DNA from: Chloroflexota bacterium | Lineage (GTDB): Bacteria > Chloroflexota > Anaerolineae > Anaerolineales > UBA11579 | Assembly: GCA_030610225.1 (NCBI GenBank) | Contig: JAUWSD010000001.1 | Span: 1-24,574 of the forward strand | Direction: 5' to 3' | Length of the DNA: 24,574 nucleotides | Part shown: positions 7,365 through 15,407 of the stretch, one piece after another | How positions within the stretch are numbered: the stretch's first letter is position 1 | Layout of the letters: the number at the start of each line of letters is the position of its first letter | The notes under the pieces: generated by a model | Seen by the model: the letters and a program-made list of their open reading frames with translations, nothing else | Told to the model about the DNA's origin: nothing | Database searches by the model: none | Made by a program: the position numbers and the translations under genes

Positions 7365-7757
7365 TTAACGCTTTGTATATGTTGGGGCCTTTCGGGCTTT
7401 CTTGAGGCCTGGTTTCTTTCTCTCTTTAATTCTTGAGTCTCTCGTAATATGGCCACCTTTTCGCATAGCACGGTCAACTTCAGGTGTCATTTTTATCAAT
7501 GCTCTTGCAATACCAAGTCGTACTGCGCCAACCTGTCCGGTTGTTCCGCCACCCTTTACCAATACGCTGATGTCAACTGAGCCTTTGCTTGCAGCATCTT
7601 CCAACGGGGAGTAAATGATTGCTAGGTCACCGTATCTTGGGAAATATTCTTCAACAGTTTTCTCATTGACGATGAAATTTCCAGTACCTTTTGTTAACCT
7701 GACTCTGGCCGTACTTTGTTTTCTTCGACCAATTCCTTCGAAATATCTTTCTGCCAT
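7365..7757 (-). CDS. rpsI: 30S ribosomal protein S9
   Basis: Small-subunit head protein whose C-terminal tail reaches the P-site tRNA. It has 130 residues, the usual length, with the N-terminal signature 'YFEGIGRRKQSTARVRL', the 'GGGTTGQVGAVRLGIARAL' core (about 69-87) and the basic tail 'RKKPGLKKARKAPTYTKR' ending in the conserved Lys-Arg. It starts 2 nt after the rplM stop, with GAGGAG overlapping the rplM end. Last gene of the operon. Confidence 0.98.
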   Translation of the reverse strand: MAERYFEGIGRRKQSTARVRLTKGTGNFIVNEKTVEEYFPRYGDLAIIYSPLEDAASKGSVDISVLVKGGGTTGQVGAVRLGIARALIKMTPEVDRAMRKGGHITRDSRIKERKKPGLKKARKAPTYTKR

Positions 7758-7759
7758 AT

Positions 7760-8197
7760 CTATAACTCCTCAGGTAACACCACGGGATTCTGAGCCTCGT
7801 GGGTATGTTCTGAACCTGAAAATACTTTCATACGTTTTAGTAAATTTCGCCCTTGTGTTGTCTTGGGCAGCATGCCTTTTACAGCACTCTTGATCACTCT
7901 TTCCGGGTGTTTGGCAAGCTGATCTCGGAGGTTGATCTCTTTGATTCCACCTGGATAACCTGTGTGATGGTAATATTTTTTATCATCAAGTTTTTTTCCA
8001 GTTACTACCACCCCACCACAATTGAGAACGATCACATAATCACCAGTATCCACACCAGGTGTAAATGTTGGTTTATGTTTTCCTAATAAAACCTTGGCAA
8101 TTCTTGATGCCAAGCGGCCAAGATTCTGACCATAAGCATCAACGATATACCAATCGTTTTTGATTTCATCAGGTTTTGGATAATATGTCTTTTCCAC
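7760..8197 (-). CDS. rplM: 50S ribosomal protein L13
   Basis: Early-assembly protein binding 23S rRNA. The 145 residues include 'WYIVDAYGQNLGRLASRIAKVLLGKHKPTFTPGVDTGDYVIVLN' (17-59), then 'YYHHTGYPGGIKE' and 'GMLPKTTQGRNLLKRMKVFSGSEHTHEAQNP'. The start is a GTG at 8197 with GAGGT upstream. It is paired with rpsI as in most bacteria. Nothing unusual. Confidence 0.98.
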   Translation of the reverse strand: MEKTYYPKPDEIKNDWYIVDAYGQNLGRLASRIAKVLLGKHKPTFTPGVDTGDYVIVLNCGGVVVTGKKLDDKKYYHHTGYPGGIKEINLRDQLAKHPERVIKSAVKGMLPKTTQGRNLLKRMKVFSGSEHTHEAQNPVVLPEEL

Positions 8198-8226
8198 TAC
8201 AACCTCACAATTTGTTTATGTACAAA

Positions 8227-8979
8227 CTAATTAATTTCTTTATTCGCATATTCTACTTCCTCCAGGAAGAGACCATGCGCTGGAGCTATTCCTTGAATAA
8301 CTCCTTCAATTTTTCCATCTAGAGCATCACTTATAAATTCAACTGTCTTTCGACCATGTGCAATCTCGATCTGAACATTCACCATTCTGCGCACCATATG
8401 ATAAAGGTATGCATTTGCCTTCACGGTGAAAAAATATCGATATTGATCTTTCTCCCAGCTTGCTGAGAAAACCTCCCGGATTGTTGAACCATTTTCCTTT
8501 GGAGGAGTTCCAAAAGCTGAAAAATCATGTTGACCGGTCAATTTACTTGCTGCTTCATTCAACAAATCCAGTTCGATCTCCGGCCAAATTCTCAGATTGA
8601 ATCTATCTGAGATCGGATCTCGATCGGTTTTGCAGTAGATCTGGTAAACATAGCTGCGCGATAGAGCATCATAACGGGGGTGGAAATTACTCTCTGTCTC
8701 ACGAATTGCTTTAGCGGCAATATCCTGCGGTAAAACAGAATTAATTGCCTTCTTCAGCTTTTCTTCGCCGTGCTTCCAGGTCAGATCAAAAGCAACCACT
8801 TGACCATTGGCATGTACACCAGCATCTGTCCGTCCAGCAACCAGGATCGATTGATCCTTCCATCCGATCTTTCGAAGGGAATTCTCTATCTCTCCCTGCA
8901 CTGTGCGTTCGTCAAGCTGGCGCTGCATTCCGAAGAATTCAGTGCCATCATAAGCGATCTTTACTTGGTAACGTGCCAT
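8227..8979 (-). CDS. truA: tRNA pseudouridine(38-40) synthase TruA
   Basis: Converts uridines 38-40 in the tRNA anticodon arm to pseudouridine. The 250 residues are standard for TruA. Signatures: 'YDGTEFFGMQRQ' (10-21), the catalytic aspartate D52 in 'AGRTDAGVHANGQV', 'FHPRYDALSRSYVY' (about 97-110), 'HDFSAFG', and 'YLYHMVRRMV' near the C-terminus. ATG at 8979 with GGAGAGG immediately upstream. It lies between rplQ and rplM, an order also found in Firmicutes. Confidence 0.96.
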   Translation of the reverse strand: MARYQVKIAYDGTEFFGMQRQLDERTVQGEIENSLRKIGWKDQSILVAGRTDAGVHANGQVVAFDLTWKHGEEKLKKAINSVLPQDIAAKAIRETESNFHPRYDALSRSYVYQIYCKTDRDPISDRFNLRIWPEIELDLLNEAASKLTGQHDFSAFGTPPKENGSTIREVFSASWEKDQYRYFFTVKANAYLYHMVRRMVNVQIEIAHGRKTVEFISDALDGKIEGVIQGIAPAHGLFLEEVEYANKEIN

Positions 8980-9007
8980 ACCTCTCCGTTATACGGATAA
9001 GCCAATC

Positions 9008-9385
9008 CTACTCAACCAATTCCAAAAGGACCATTTCTGCGCGGTCACTATGGCGCTGGCCGAGTTTAATTACACGGGTGTATCCACCCGGTCTTTCTAC
9101 ATAACGCGGGGCGATCTCATCAAACAGCTTTTTCACCATATCGGGGTTTGCCATTCTAGATGCTGCCAACCTGCGTGCATGAACTAGTTTTGAACTATCC
9201 TCACTTGCATTTCCATTCTTGGCAAGTGTAATCAGTTTTTCTGCCTGATTGCGAAAAGCTTCTGCTTTCGCTTTTGTCGTCTTAATTCTTTCATATTCAA
9301 AAAGTTGATTTACCATATTTCTCCGCAGTGCATTGCGGTTTCCCATATGGCGGTTCAATCTTTTTCCAGCTATTCTGTGTCGCAT
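9008..9385 (-). CDS. rplQ: 50S ribosomal protein L17
   Basis: Large-subunit protein near the tunnel exit. I chose the ATG at 9385 (125 residues, 'MRHRIAGKRLNRHMGNRNALRRN'), which gives the family's standard N-terminus and a 9-nt gap to GGAG (9395-9398). The longer frame begins with TTG at 9391, only 3 nt after that SD. 'ERPGGYTRVIKLGQRHSDRAEMVLLELVE' forms the C-terminus. It starts a few bases after rpoA stops, so coupling is likely. Confidence 0.97.
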   Translation of the reverse strand: MRHRIAGKRLNRHMGNRNALRRNMVNQLFEYERIKTTKAKAEAFRNQAEKLITLAKNGNASEDSSKLVHARRLAASRMANPDMVKKLFDEIAPRYVERPGGYTRVIKLGQRHSDRAEMVLLELVE

Positions 9386-9391
9386 TATCAA

Positions 9392-10369
9392 TTACTCCGC
9401 TTCAATTACATTTTCTTCTTCGATTTGGATATAACCCTTGTCGATCATCTTCTGTCTTAGCTCGTCAAGACTCTTGTCACCAAAATTTCGAATAGACATG
9501 ATTGCATCTTCGCCCTTTTCAAGAAGCTCAAGAACCTCACCTACTGTGACAATTCCTGCTCTTTTCAAAGAGTTGAAAACGCGAACCGATAGATCTAAAT
9601 TCTCGATCGGTGTTTCATATATTTCACTTGTTAATCTGGCTTCTTCGTCATCCTCTATCACGATTGGTGTCAATGAGATTTCAGTCACACCAGCGATATG
9701 GCGAAGATGCTCTATCAATATTCCAGCACTTGTGCTCATGGATTCTTCTGGAGCTGTTGTTCCATCGGTCCAGATCTCCATGACCAATCTATCATAGTTT
9801 GTGCTCTGCCCTACTCGAGCAGATCCAACTTCCCAATTCACCTGTTTTACAGGAGTGAAGATCGCATCAACAGGAAGCTCACCGATCGGTAAATTTCCAC
9901 TGCGATCATTTGCTGGTGAATATCCTCTTCCGCGCTCAACATTCATCTCGATCTCAAGTGAAGTTTTTCCTGAATCAGATGTGAACAGGTAAAGATCAGG
10001 ATTTACGATCTCAACCTCTGGTGGTGCAATAATATCTGCAGAAGTTACAACTCCTTCTCCACGAACTTCCAGATGCAGCCGGGTTGTGTCCACACCATTC
10101 ATCTTCATTCTAAGCTGTTTAATGTTTAGAATGATCTGAATGACGTCTTCACGAACGCCCTTGATCTCTGAATATTCATGTTGAACATCAGTTATTCGAA
10201 CGGAAGAAACCGCAGCGCCTTCCAGAGAAGATAGCAATACACGTCGTAAAGCGTTTCCAATTGTCGTGCCATAGCCACGTTCCAATGGACTGATAGTATA
10301 TTTTCCATAATTTCGAGATTCCGCTATTCTTTCGATTCTCGGTGTTACCATATTACTTAAGACAATCAC
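9392..10369 (-). CDS. rpoA: RNA polymerase alpha subunit
   Basis: Dimerises to seed RNA polymerase assembly, and its C-terminal domain contacts UP elements and activators. It has 325 residues. The N-terminal domain carries 'PLERGYGTTIGNALRRVLLSSLEGAAV' (about 28-54). The C-terminal domain (about 255-325) has 'LDLSVRVFNSLKRAGIVTVGEVLEL' and 'RNFGDKSLDELRQKM'. The start is taken as GTG at 10369, with AAGGAA (10376-10381) 6 nt upstream; ATG at 10351 (319 residues) is the alternative but has no SD. An imperfect stem-loop (10385-10416) stands directly before the SD. Confidence 0.97.
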   Translation of the reverse strand: MIVLSNMVTPRIERIAESRNYGKYTISPLERGYGTTIGNALRRVLLSSLEGAAVSSVRITDVQHEYSEIKGVREDVIQIILNIKQLRMKMNGVDTTRLHLEVRGEGVVTSADIIAPPEVEIVNPDLYLFTSDSGKTSLEIEMNVERGRGYSPANDRSGNLPIGELPVDAIFTPVKQVNWEVGSARVGQSTNYDRLVMEIWTDGTTAPEESMSTSAGILIEHLRHIAGVTEISLTPIVIEDDEEARLTSEIYETPIENLDLSVRVFNSLKRAGIVTVGEVLELLEKGEDAIMSIRNFGDKSLDELRQKMIDKGYIQIEEENVIEAE

Positions 10370-10384
10370 GGGCCATTCCTTCCC

Positions 10385-10416
10385 CAGCAGCCTTTCTGGA
10401 TAATCCAGATCTGCTG
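10385..10416 (-). promoter_or_regulatory. Stem-loop in front of the rpoA ribosome-binding site
   Basis: Outer arms CAGCAG / CTGCTG (10385-10390, 10411-10416) and inner arms CTGGA / TCCAG (10396-10400, 10404-10408) with a 3-nt apical loop form an 11-bp two-part hairpin with an asymmetric internal loop. There is no T-run, so it is not a terminator. It ends 3 nt from the rpoA SD, in the rpsD–rpoA gap, and could be an RNA processing or translational control element. Confidence 0.55.
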
Positions 10417-10431
10417 CTTGAAATTTTATTT

Positions 10432-11070
10432 TTACCTGGAATAATACTCAACGATCAACTGTTCGTTTAAGTTTGCATCAATTTCTGAACGTTCTGGTAG
10501 GCGGGAAATCTCACCACTTAAAGCTTTGATGTCGCGTCTTACCCATTCAGCCGCATTGCGTTCTTCTGCTATTTCAACCAGGTCTTTGAAGAAAGGTTTC
10601 TTTTTGGAACCTTCCCGGATAACGATCTGGTCGCCGGGTTTGATCAACATCGATGGTGTATTTGTCCTATAACCGTTCACAATGAAATGCCCATGGGAAA
10701 CAATCTGTCGAGCCTGTGCTCGGCTGGCGGCGAAGCCCATTCGGTAGATCACATTGTCTAATCTGGATTCCAGGATCTGGAGCAGATTGAAACCAGTCAA
10801 ACCAGAGCGGTTCAATGCAGTTTCGTAATATCTGCGGAATTGTTTTTCTAGAATGCCATAAACTCGGCGTGCTTTCTGCTTTGCTCTCAGCTGAGCACCA
10901 AAGTCAGATGTAGTTGAACGGCGCCACTGCGTCATCTTCCCATGCTGTCCGGGAGGATAAGCGTGTCGTTCCATTGCACATTTAGGTGAAAAACAGCGCT
11001 CACCTTTTAAGAATAATTTTTCGTTTTCCCGTCGGCAAAGTTTACAAACAGGACCAGTATATCTTGCCAT
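10432..11070 (-). CDS. rpsD: 30S ribosomal protein S4, zinc-binding form
   Basis: Primary 16S rRNA-binding protein, and a translational repressor in several bacteria. The 212 residues begin with a zinc-type N-terminus, C9-x2-C12...C26-x4-C31, followed by the S4 RNA-binding domain 'LESRLDNVIYRMGFAASRAQARQIVSHGHFIVNG' (about 99-132) and the 'IVEYYSR' C-terminus. GAGGA stands 8 nt before the ATG. It is placed between rpsK and rpoA as in the classical alpha operon. Confidence 0.98.
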   Translation of the reverse strand: MARYTGPVCKLCRRENEKLFLKGERCFSPKCAMERHAYPPGQHGKMTQWRRSTTSDFGAQLRAKQKARRVYGILEKQFRRYYETALNRSGLTGFNLLQILESRLDNVIYRMGFAASRAQARQIVSHGHFIVNGYRTNTPSMLIKPGDQIVIREGSKKKPFFKDLVEIAEERNAAEWVRRDIKALSGEISRLPERSEIDANLNEQLIVEYYSR

Positions 11071-11104
11071 AAAGTTAATTCCTCACTTCTAAATCTAATA
11101 AAGC

Positions 11105-11500
11105 CTAAACTCTCCGCTTCTTCGGAGGGCGGCAGCCGTTGTGTGGTACAGGAGTTACATCTTCAATAGATTTAACCTTGATTCCCATACCCTGAACTTT
11201 TCTAATTGCAGATTCTCGACCTGGGCCAGGTCCTTTCACGATCAGATCTGCTTCCTGCATGCCCATATCCATTGCAACTTTCAGTGCTTTTTCTGTAGCC
11301 AAGCTGGCTGCAAATGGTGTGCTTTTTCTTGAACCGCTAAATCCGACTACTCCACCACTTGACCATGCAACAGTATTACCCTGATTATCGGTAATATTGA
11401 TAATGGTGTTATTGAATGTAGAATAGACATGAATCTGCCCTGAAGACAGAGTTCGTTTTGTCTTGCGACCAGATCGGCGGGTTTGTCCACTTCTTGCCAT
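11105..11500 (-). CDS. rpsK: 30S ribosomal protein S11
   Basis: Platform protein of the small subunit near the E site. The 131 residues show 'HVYSTFNNTIINITDNQGNTVAWSSGG' (24-50), 'GFSGSRKSTPFAA', 'VKGPGPGRESAIR' and the typical end 'DVTPVPHNGCRPPKKRRV'. AGAGGA precedes the ATG. Part of the rpsM–rpsK–rpsD–rpoA–rplQ block. Confidence 0.98.
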   Translation of the reverse strand: MARSGQTRRSGRKTKRTLSSGQIHVYSTFNNTIINITDNQGNTVAWSSGGVVGFSGSRKSTPFAASLATEKALKVAMDMGMQEADLIVKGPGPGRESAIRKVQGMGIKVKSIEDVTPVPHNGCRPPKKRRV

Positions 11501-11538
11501 AATTCCTCTTTCCTTACAACATTCCTATATTGTGAAGA

Positions 11539-11928
11539 TTACTTCTTCGTTGCACCACGTCTTCGACCACGACCCGCAACTGTTTTCTTGGGGCCTTTCC
11601 GAGTTCGGGCGTTTGTCTTTGTGCGCTGTCCACGAACGGGCAAATTATTGCGGTGACGCAGGCCGCGATAGCTGCCTATCTCCACAAGTCTTTTAATGTT
11701 CATCTGCACTTCTCGACGAAGATCGCCTTCAACAATAATATTGCTGGTGATGTGTTCACGTAATGTAGCTACCTCAACATCAGTGAGGTCTTTCACTCGT
11801 GTATCTGGATTAATTTCTGTAGCTGTAAGAATACTCTGGGAGGTCTTTAATCCAATCCCATAAATATAGGTCAGCCCAATTTCTACACGCTTATTGCGTG
11901 GTAAGTCAACACCTTCAATACGTGCCAT
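11539..11928 (-). CDS. rpsM: 30S ribosomal protein S13
   Basis: Head protein contacting P-site tRNA and forming intersubunit bridges. The 129 residues include 'MARIEGVDLPRNKRVEIGLTYIYGIG' at the N-terminus, the helix-two-turn-helix segment, and the basic tail 'PVRGQRTKTNARTRKGPKKTVAGRGRRRGATKK'. AGAGGT precedes the ATG and overlaps the rpmJ stop region; 8 nt separate the genes. Confidence 0.98.
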   Translation of the reverse strand: MARIEGVDLPRNKRVEIGLTYIYGIGLKTSQSILTATEINPDTRVKDLTDVEVATLREHITSNIIVEGDLRREVQMNIKRLVEIGSYRGLRHRNNLPVRGQRTKTNARTRKGPKKTVAGRGRRRGATKK

Positions 11929-11936
11929 AATACCTC

Positions 11937-12050
11937 TTACCCTTGTCTCTGTTTATGTTTTGGATTTTCACAAATCACATAAAGTCTACCTTTACGGCGG
12001 ACAAATTTACATTTTGCACATCTTTTCTTTACTGATGATGATACTTTCAT
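11937..12050 (-). CDS. rpmJ: 50S ribosomal protein L36, zinc-binding form
   Basis: A 37-residue protein starting 'MKVSSSVKKRCAKCKFVRR' and ending 'ENPKHKQRQG', with the zinc ligands C11, C14, C27 and H32 characteristic of the C+ form of L36. It is short enough to be missed by length-limited gene finders. It is the first gene after the putative internal promoter at 12096-12124 and is followed by rpsM. AGGAG lies about 8 nt upstream of the ATG. Confidence 0.97.
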   Translation of the reverse strand: MKVSSSVKKRCAKCKFVRRKGRLYVICENPKHKQRQG

Positions 12051-12068
12051 CTTTCAAACTCCTATATT

Positions 12069-12124
12069 CTCTCTGTAGAGAGTTAAAAACAATACATTAT
12101 AAACACTCTTCCCGATTTAGTCTA
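12069..12124 (-). promoter_or_regulatory. Probable internal promoter for rpmJ–rpsM–rpsK–rpsD–rpoA, with leader hairpin
   Basis: On the minus strand: TAGACT (12119-12124) as -35 (4 of 6 consensus), a 17-bp spacer, and TATAAT (12096-12101) as -10, in the 91-nt gap between map and rpmJ. A small hairpin follows in the leader: CTCTC / GAGAG with a 4-nt loop (12069-12082). This would give the alpha-operon genes their own transcript start. Confidence 0.6.
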
Positions 12125-12141
12125 GGCATTGATACCCGGAC

Positions 12142-12912
12142 TTACTCGGTCGTTAGCACATATGGTTTCCCATTTGTAACAGCTACCGAGTGTTCAAAAT
12201 GAGCTGTTAACGAACCATCTACCGAGACAACAGTCCACCTGTCTGCTAAGACTTTTGTCCTGATTGTCCCTACCAATGTCATTGGCTCCAGAGCAATCGT
12301 CATGCCTTCAACGAGTTCGATACCTTTGCCGCGTGTCCCATAATTCGGTACTTGTGGACCTTCGTGCATTTGCCTGCCTACGCCGTGCCCAGTGTACTCC
12401 TGCGGCACAAAATATCCAAAGCTGGATACATATTCCTGTATGGCGGCACCCACATCCCCGATCCGGTTACCTGAGACCATCTTACTGATACCTATCTCCA
12501 ACGCTCTCTCTGTAACTTCCAGGAGCTGCTGAACTTCTTCAGAAACCTCTCCAGCTCCAGCTGAGAATGCAGAATCTGCAACAAATCCATTGTACAGTGT
12601 TCCACAATCAACTGAAACCAGGTCGCCCTCTTTCAGGATCCGTTTTCCGGGGATACCATGGACCATTTCCTCATTGAGACACACTGTTAGTGTGGCGGGG
12701 TATGGGGTTGGCCCTGGATAGCCCAGAAATACTGGTTCGGCTCCATGGTCTCGAATCACAGTTTCAGCTATCTTGTCCAGCTCACCAGTGGAGATGCCCG
12801 GTTTGATAGCTTCTTTTACTGCCTGCAAAGTCCTGAAATTGATCCTGCCAGCATCCCGCATGATCTTTATTTCTTCTTTGCTTTTGATTACAACGTTACG
12901 AGTCCAATTCAT
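12142..12912 (-). CDS. map: Methionine aminopeptidase, type I
   Basis: Removes the initiator methionine from nascent proteins as a dimetal peptidase. It has 256 residues. The ligand set is complete: D102 and D113 in 'SVDCGTLYNGFVADSAFS', H176 in 'YTGHGVGRQMHEGP', E209 in 'IALEPMT' and E240 in 'HFEHSVAVT'; substrate-site H85 is in 'MVHGIPG'. It starts 1 nt after adk stops, without a strong SD, so coupling to adk is expected. Downstream the usual infA is absent. Confidence 0.97.
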   Translation of the reverse strand: MNWTRNVVIKSKEEIKIMRDAGRINFRTLQAVKEAIKPGISTGELDKIAETVIRDHGAEPVFLGYPGPTPYPATLTVCLNEEMVHGIPGKRILKEGDLVSVDCGTLYNGFVADSAFSAGAGEVSEEVQQLLEVTERALEIGISKMVSGNRIGDVGAAIQEYVSSFGYFVPQEYTGHGVGRQMHEGPQVPNYGTRGKGIELVEGMTIALEPMTLVGTIRTKVLADRWTVVSVDGSLTAHFEHSVAVTNGKPYVLTTE

Positions 12913-12913
12913 A

Positions 12914-13576
12914 TTACTTTTTAAATTTCTTTGGCACTACTGCCATTATGTCTCTACAGACATGTTCAATATATTGATCTCCATTAATGACCTCAAGAAT
13001 TCCAACATTCTTGTAGTGATCGATCAACGGAGACGTTTGCTCACGATAAACCTGGATCCTGTGTTTAGCTGTCTCTGCTGTGTCATCGTCTCGCTGATAT
13101 AGTTCTGATCCATCAATATTGCAAATTCCTTGCACTCTGGGAGGATTGAATGTCGTGTGGTAAATATGACCACTTTCACGGCATGTCCATCTTCCAGATA
13201 ATCTATTGATCAATACATCATCCTCAACGTCGATGAATGGCACAAGATCTACCCGGGTATTCAATTCTTTCAGCATTTCATCCAATGCGATTGCCTGGGC
13301 AGGCGTCCTTGGGAATCCATCCAAAATGGTGCCTTTTGCACAATCAGGTCTTGATAGCCGGTCTTTGATCATTAAGATCGTGACATCGTCCGGAACAAGT
13401 TCACCCTGATCTATGTATGTTTTCGCCAATTTGCCTAAATCAGTTTGATTTTTAATGTTCTCTCTAAATATATCTCCTGAAGAGATATGCGGCAGTCCTA
13501 ATTTCTTTGAAAGAAGTGTAGCCTGGGTTCCTTTTCCTGCTCCGGGGGCACCCAATATGCTTATTGTTAGCAACAC
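12914..13576 (-). CDS. adk: Adenylate kinase, long-LID form with an altered zinc site
   Basis: Interconverts ATP + AMP and 2 ADP. It has 220 residues. P-loop 'GAPGAGKGT' at 9-17, 'SSGDIFRE' (32-39), AMP-site 'LDGFPRT' (85-91), LID start 'RLSGRWTC', and 'DDDTAETAKHRI' after the LID. The LID positions that bind zinc in the Bacillus-type enzyme (C-C-C-D) read C132, S135, C152, D155, so one ligand is Ser. The start is GTG at 13576 with AAGG 5 nt upstream. Located between secY and map as in the spc operon of many bacteria. Confidence 0.97.
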   Translation of the reverse strand: MLLTISILGAPGAGKGTQATLLSKKLGLPHISSGDIFRENIKNQTDLGKLAKTYIDQGELVPDDVTILMIKDRLSRPDCAKGTILDGFPRTPAQAIALDEMLKELNTRVDLVPFIDVEDDVLINRLSGRWTCRESGHIYHTTFNPPRVQGICNIDGSELYQRDDDTAETAKHRIQVYREQTSPLIDHYKNVGILEVINGDQYIEHVCRDIMAVVPKKFKK

Positions 13577-13587
13577 CTTTACCTTAC

Positions 13588-14925
13588 CTATTTAACTAGC
13601 AGCGTGTCTTCATATCCATGCAATTTAAGTTCTGCATCGATATTGATGAATACATCTCGAACAACACCAACAACGATCAAAAGACCGGATGAGTTGATCA
13701 AGAATCCTGTGCCCTGGGTAGCTGCACCCAAAGATGGGATCAACACAGTTGCCAGGTATGGCAAAATTGCTACAAGTCCCAGGAAGAACGCACTTGGGAA
13801 TGTGATCCTGCTCTGTACTTTGTTCAAGTATTCCTGAGTTGCTTTTCCGCTACGAACGTTTGGTATCTTTGCACCAGATCGCTTCAGATTCTCACCATAA
13901 TTTTGCTGCTGGAATAAAACATTCGTATAGAAGAATGCCAGCACCACAACCATGAAGAAATAGATCATCCAATACCAAGCAGATTGACCACCAAAGATAT
14001 TCTGTACTCCTAATGCAAAATTTCTGATTCCCTCAGATTCTGATTCAAGGAAGAAACTGGCAAGGATCGCAGGGAATGTCAGGATTGCCTGAGCAAAGAT
14101 CAACGGGATCATACCAGACATGTTAACCATCAATGGGAGTGTACCTTTCACCGGCATTGACATTGAACTGCCAACTCTTCGGCCAGGATACATCACAGGG
14201 ACATTGCGCCTGCCCTGCTGCACGATCACGATCACATAAATTGTGATCAATGTGATCAACAGCACTGACAAAATACCAACAACTCGTGCTTCTGGAATTG
14301 CCCATAATCTTGCGTATGTACTCGGGAGCTGAGAGATAATACCAGCAAAAATGATCAGGGAAAGACCCTGATTCCTGATACCGTACTCTGAGATCAACTC
14401 ACCAAGCCAGATCGCGAACATGGTTCCGGCTGTCATTGCTGTCAGGACTGTTACAGTAGTCAGCAAATCGATCCCAAAATTTGGGATGATCGGATAATCA
14501 CCTAATGCTGAGAATATCCTGATCTGTCCAAAGGCCTGCAGAGCAGCCATCGCGACCGAGAGATAATAGGTCCGCTTCTCCATCTGCTTTCTGGCACCAC
14601 GGGGATCTTCCTCGGAAGCTCGCTGCCATGAAGGAATGATCGGGGTCAGAAGCTGAATAACGATCTGCGCTGTAATGTATGGATAAACGCCCATCGCCAG
14701 GATGGAAAAGTTTCGTACAGTTCCACCAGAGATCAAGTTTACTAAGTCAACAAGCGTTGAACCTGCACCCTGTGAATTCATAAGAGCAGCTAATGCTGCC
14801 TGATCTACACCGGGTGTGCGAATATGTGAAACTAATCTATAGAGAATTAGAATCGCAACTGTGATCAATAATTTTCTGCGAATGTCCTTTGCTGTCCACA
14901 GATACCGCCATCCAGATCGTTTCAT
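13588..14925 (-). CDS. secY: SecY, channel subunit of the Sec protein translocase
   Basis: Multi-spanning membrane pore for protein export and membrane insertion, partnering SecE, SecG, SecA and the ribosome. The 445 residues match the usual length, with about ten hydrophobic segments. Recognisable: 'RRKLLITVAILILYRLVSHIRTPGVD' (17-42), 'LAMGVYPYITAQIVIQLL' (76-93, with the SecY signature), 'QGRRNVPVMYPGRR' and 'NLKRSGAKIPNVRSGKATQEYL' cytosolic loops. AAGGAG stands 7 nt before the ATG. Follows rplO, as usual. Confidence 0.98.
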   Translation of the reverse strand: MKRSGWRYLWTAKDIRRKLLITVAILILYRLVSHIRTPGVDQAALAALMNSQGAGSTLVDLVNLISGGTVRNFSILAMGVYPYITAQIVIQLLTPIIPSWQRASEEDPRGARKQMEKRTYYLSVAMAALQAFGQIRIFSALGDYPIIPNFGIDLLTTVTVLTAMTAGTMFAIWLGELISEYGIRNQGLSLIIFAGIISQLPSTYARLWAIPEARVVGILSVLLITLITIYVIVIVQQGRRNVPVMYPGRRVGSSMSMPVKGTLPLMVNMSGMIPLIFAQAILTFPAILASFFLESESEGIRNFALGVQNIFGGQSAWYWMIYFFMVVVLAFFYTNVLFQQQNYGENLKRSGAKIPNVRSGKATQEYLNKVQSRITFPSAFFLGLVAILPYLATVLIPSLGAATQGTGFLINSSGLLIVVGVVRDVFINIDAELKLHGYEDTLLVK

Positions 14926-14949
14926 TGATCTTCTCCTTCAGCCTCTTTC

Positions 14950-15396
14950 TTATTCAATGATCTCAACAGTGCCGCCAGCAGCTTCAATCTTGCTGTGGGC
15001 ACCTTTTGTTATTCTATGAGCGCTAACTTTCAGCGCTTTCTTTACCTCACCACGTCCCAATATTACGATCGGGAGATCAGGTTTACGGATTAATCTGGCT
15101 TCATTCATTGTTTCTGGGTTAACTTTAGAGTTAGCCCTGAAACCTTCGAGTTGGTCCAGATTTACTTCGTTATATACAACCTGGTTTGGTGGAGTAAATC
15201 CGCGCTTAAAAGGCAGCTTGCGGAAGAATGGCAGGTTACCACCCTGATGATAGAGGCCTGCGCCTCCACCAGCTCGGGCGCCCTGTCCCTTAATTCCACG
15301 GCCAGCTGTCTTTCCGCGCTTTCCGCCAGTTCCGCGTGCTTTGCGGATCCTTGATTTCTTTGCACCTTCATTTGATTTCAGATCGTGTAAATCCAT
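14950..15396 (-). CDS. rplO: 50S ribosomal protein L15
   Basis: Late-assembly 23S rRNA-binding protein. The 148 residues begin 'MDLHDLKSNEGAKKSRIRKARG' and carry the glycine- and arginine-rich extension 'GKRGKTAGRGIKGQGARAGGG' region (26-46), 'GGNLPFFRKLPFKRGF' and a C-terminal alpha/beta domain ending 'GAHSKIEAAGGTVEIIE'. GAAGGT precedes the ATG. It lies between rpmD and secY. Confidence 0.98.
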   Translation of the reverse strand: MDLHDLKSNEGAKKSRIRKARGTGGKRGKTAGRGIKGQGARAGGGAGLYHQGGNLPFFRKLPFKRGFTPPNQVVYNEVNLDQLEGFRANSKVNPETMNEARLIRKPDLPIVILGRGEVKKALKVSAHRITKGAHSKIEAAGGTVEIIE

Positions 15397-15407
15397 TTCT
15401 TAACCTT

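Noticed and set aside
10351..10377. Seven-codon ATG frame just before rpoA, with rpoA starting at ATG 10351
   Set aside because: Its ATG lies inside the AAGGAA(TG) SD itself, and GTG 10369 has ideal spacing; the mini-frame is probably accidental.
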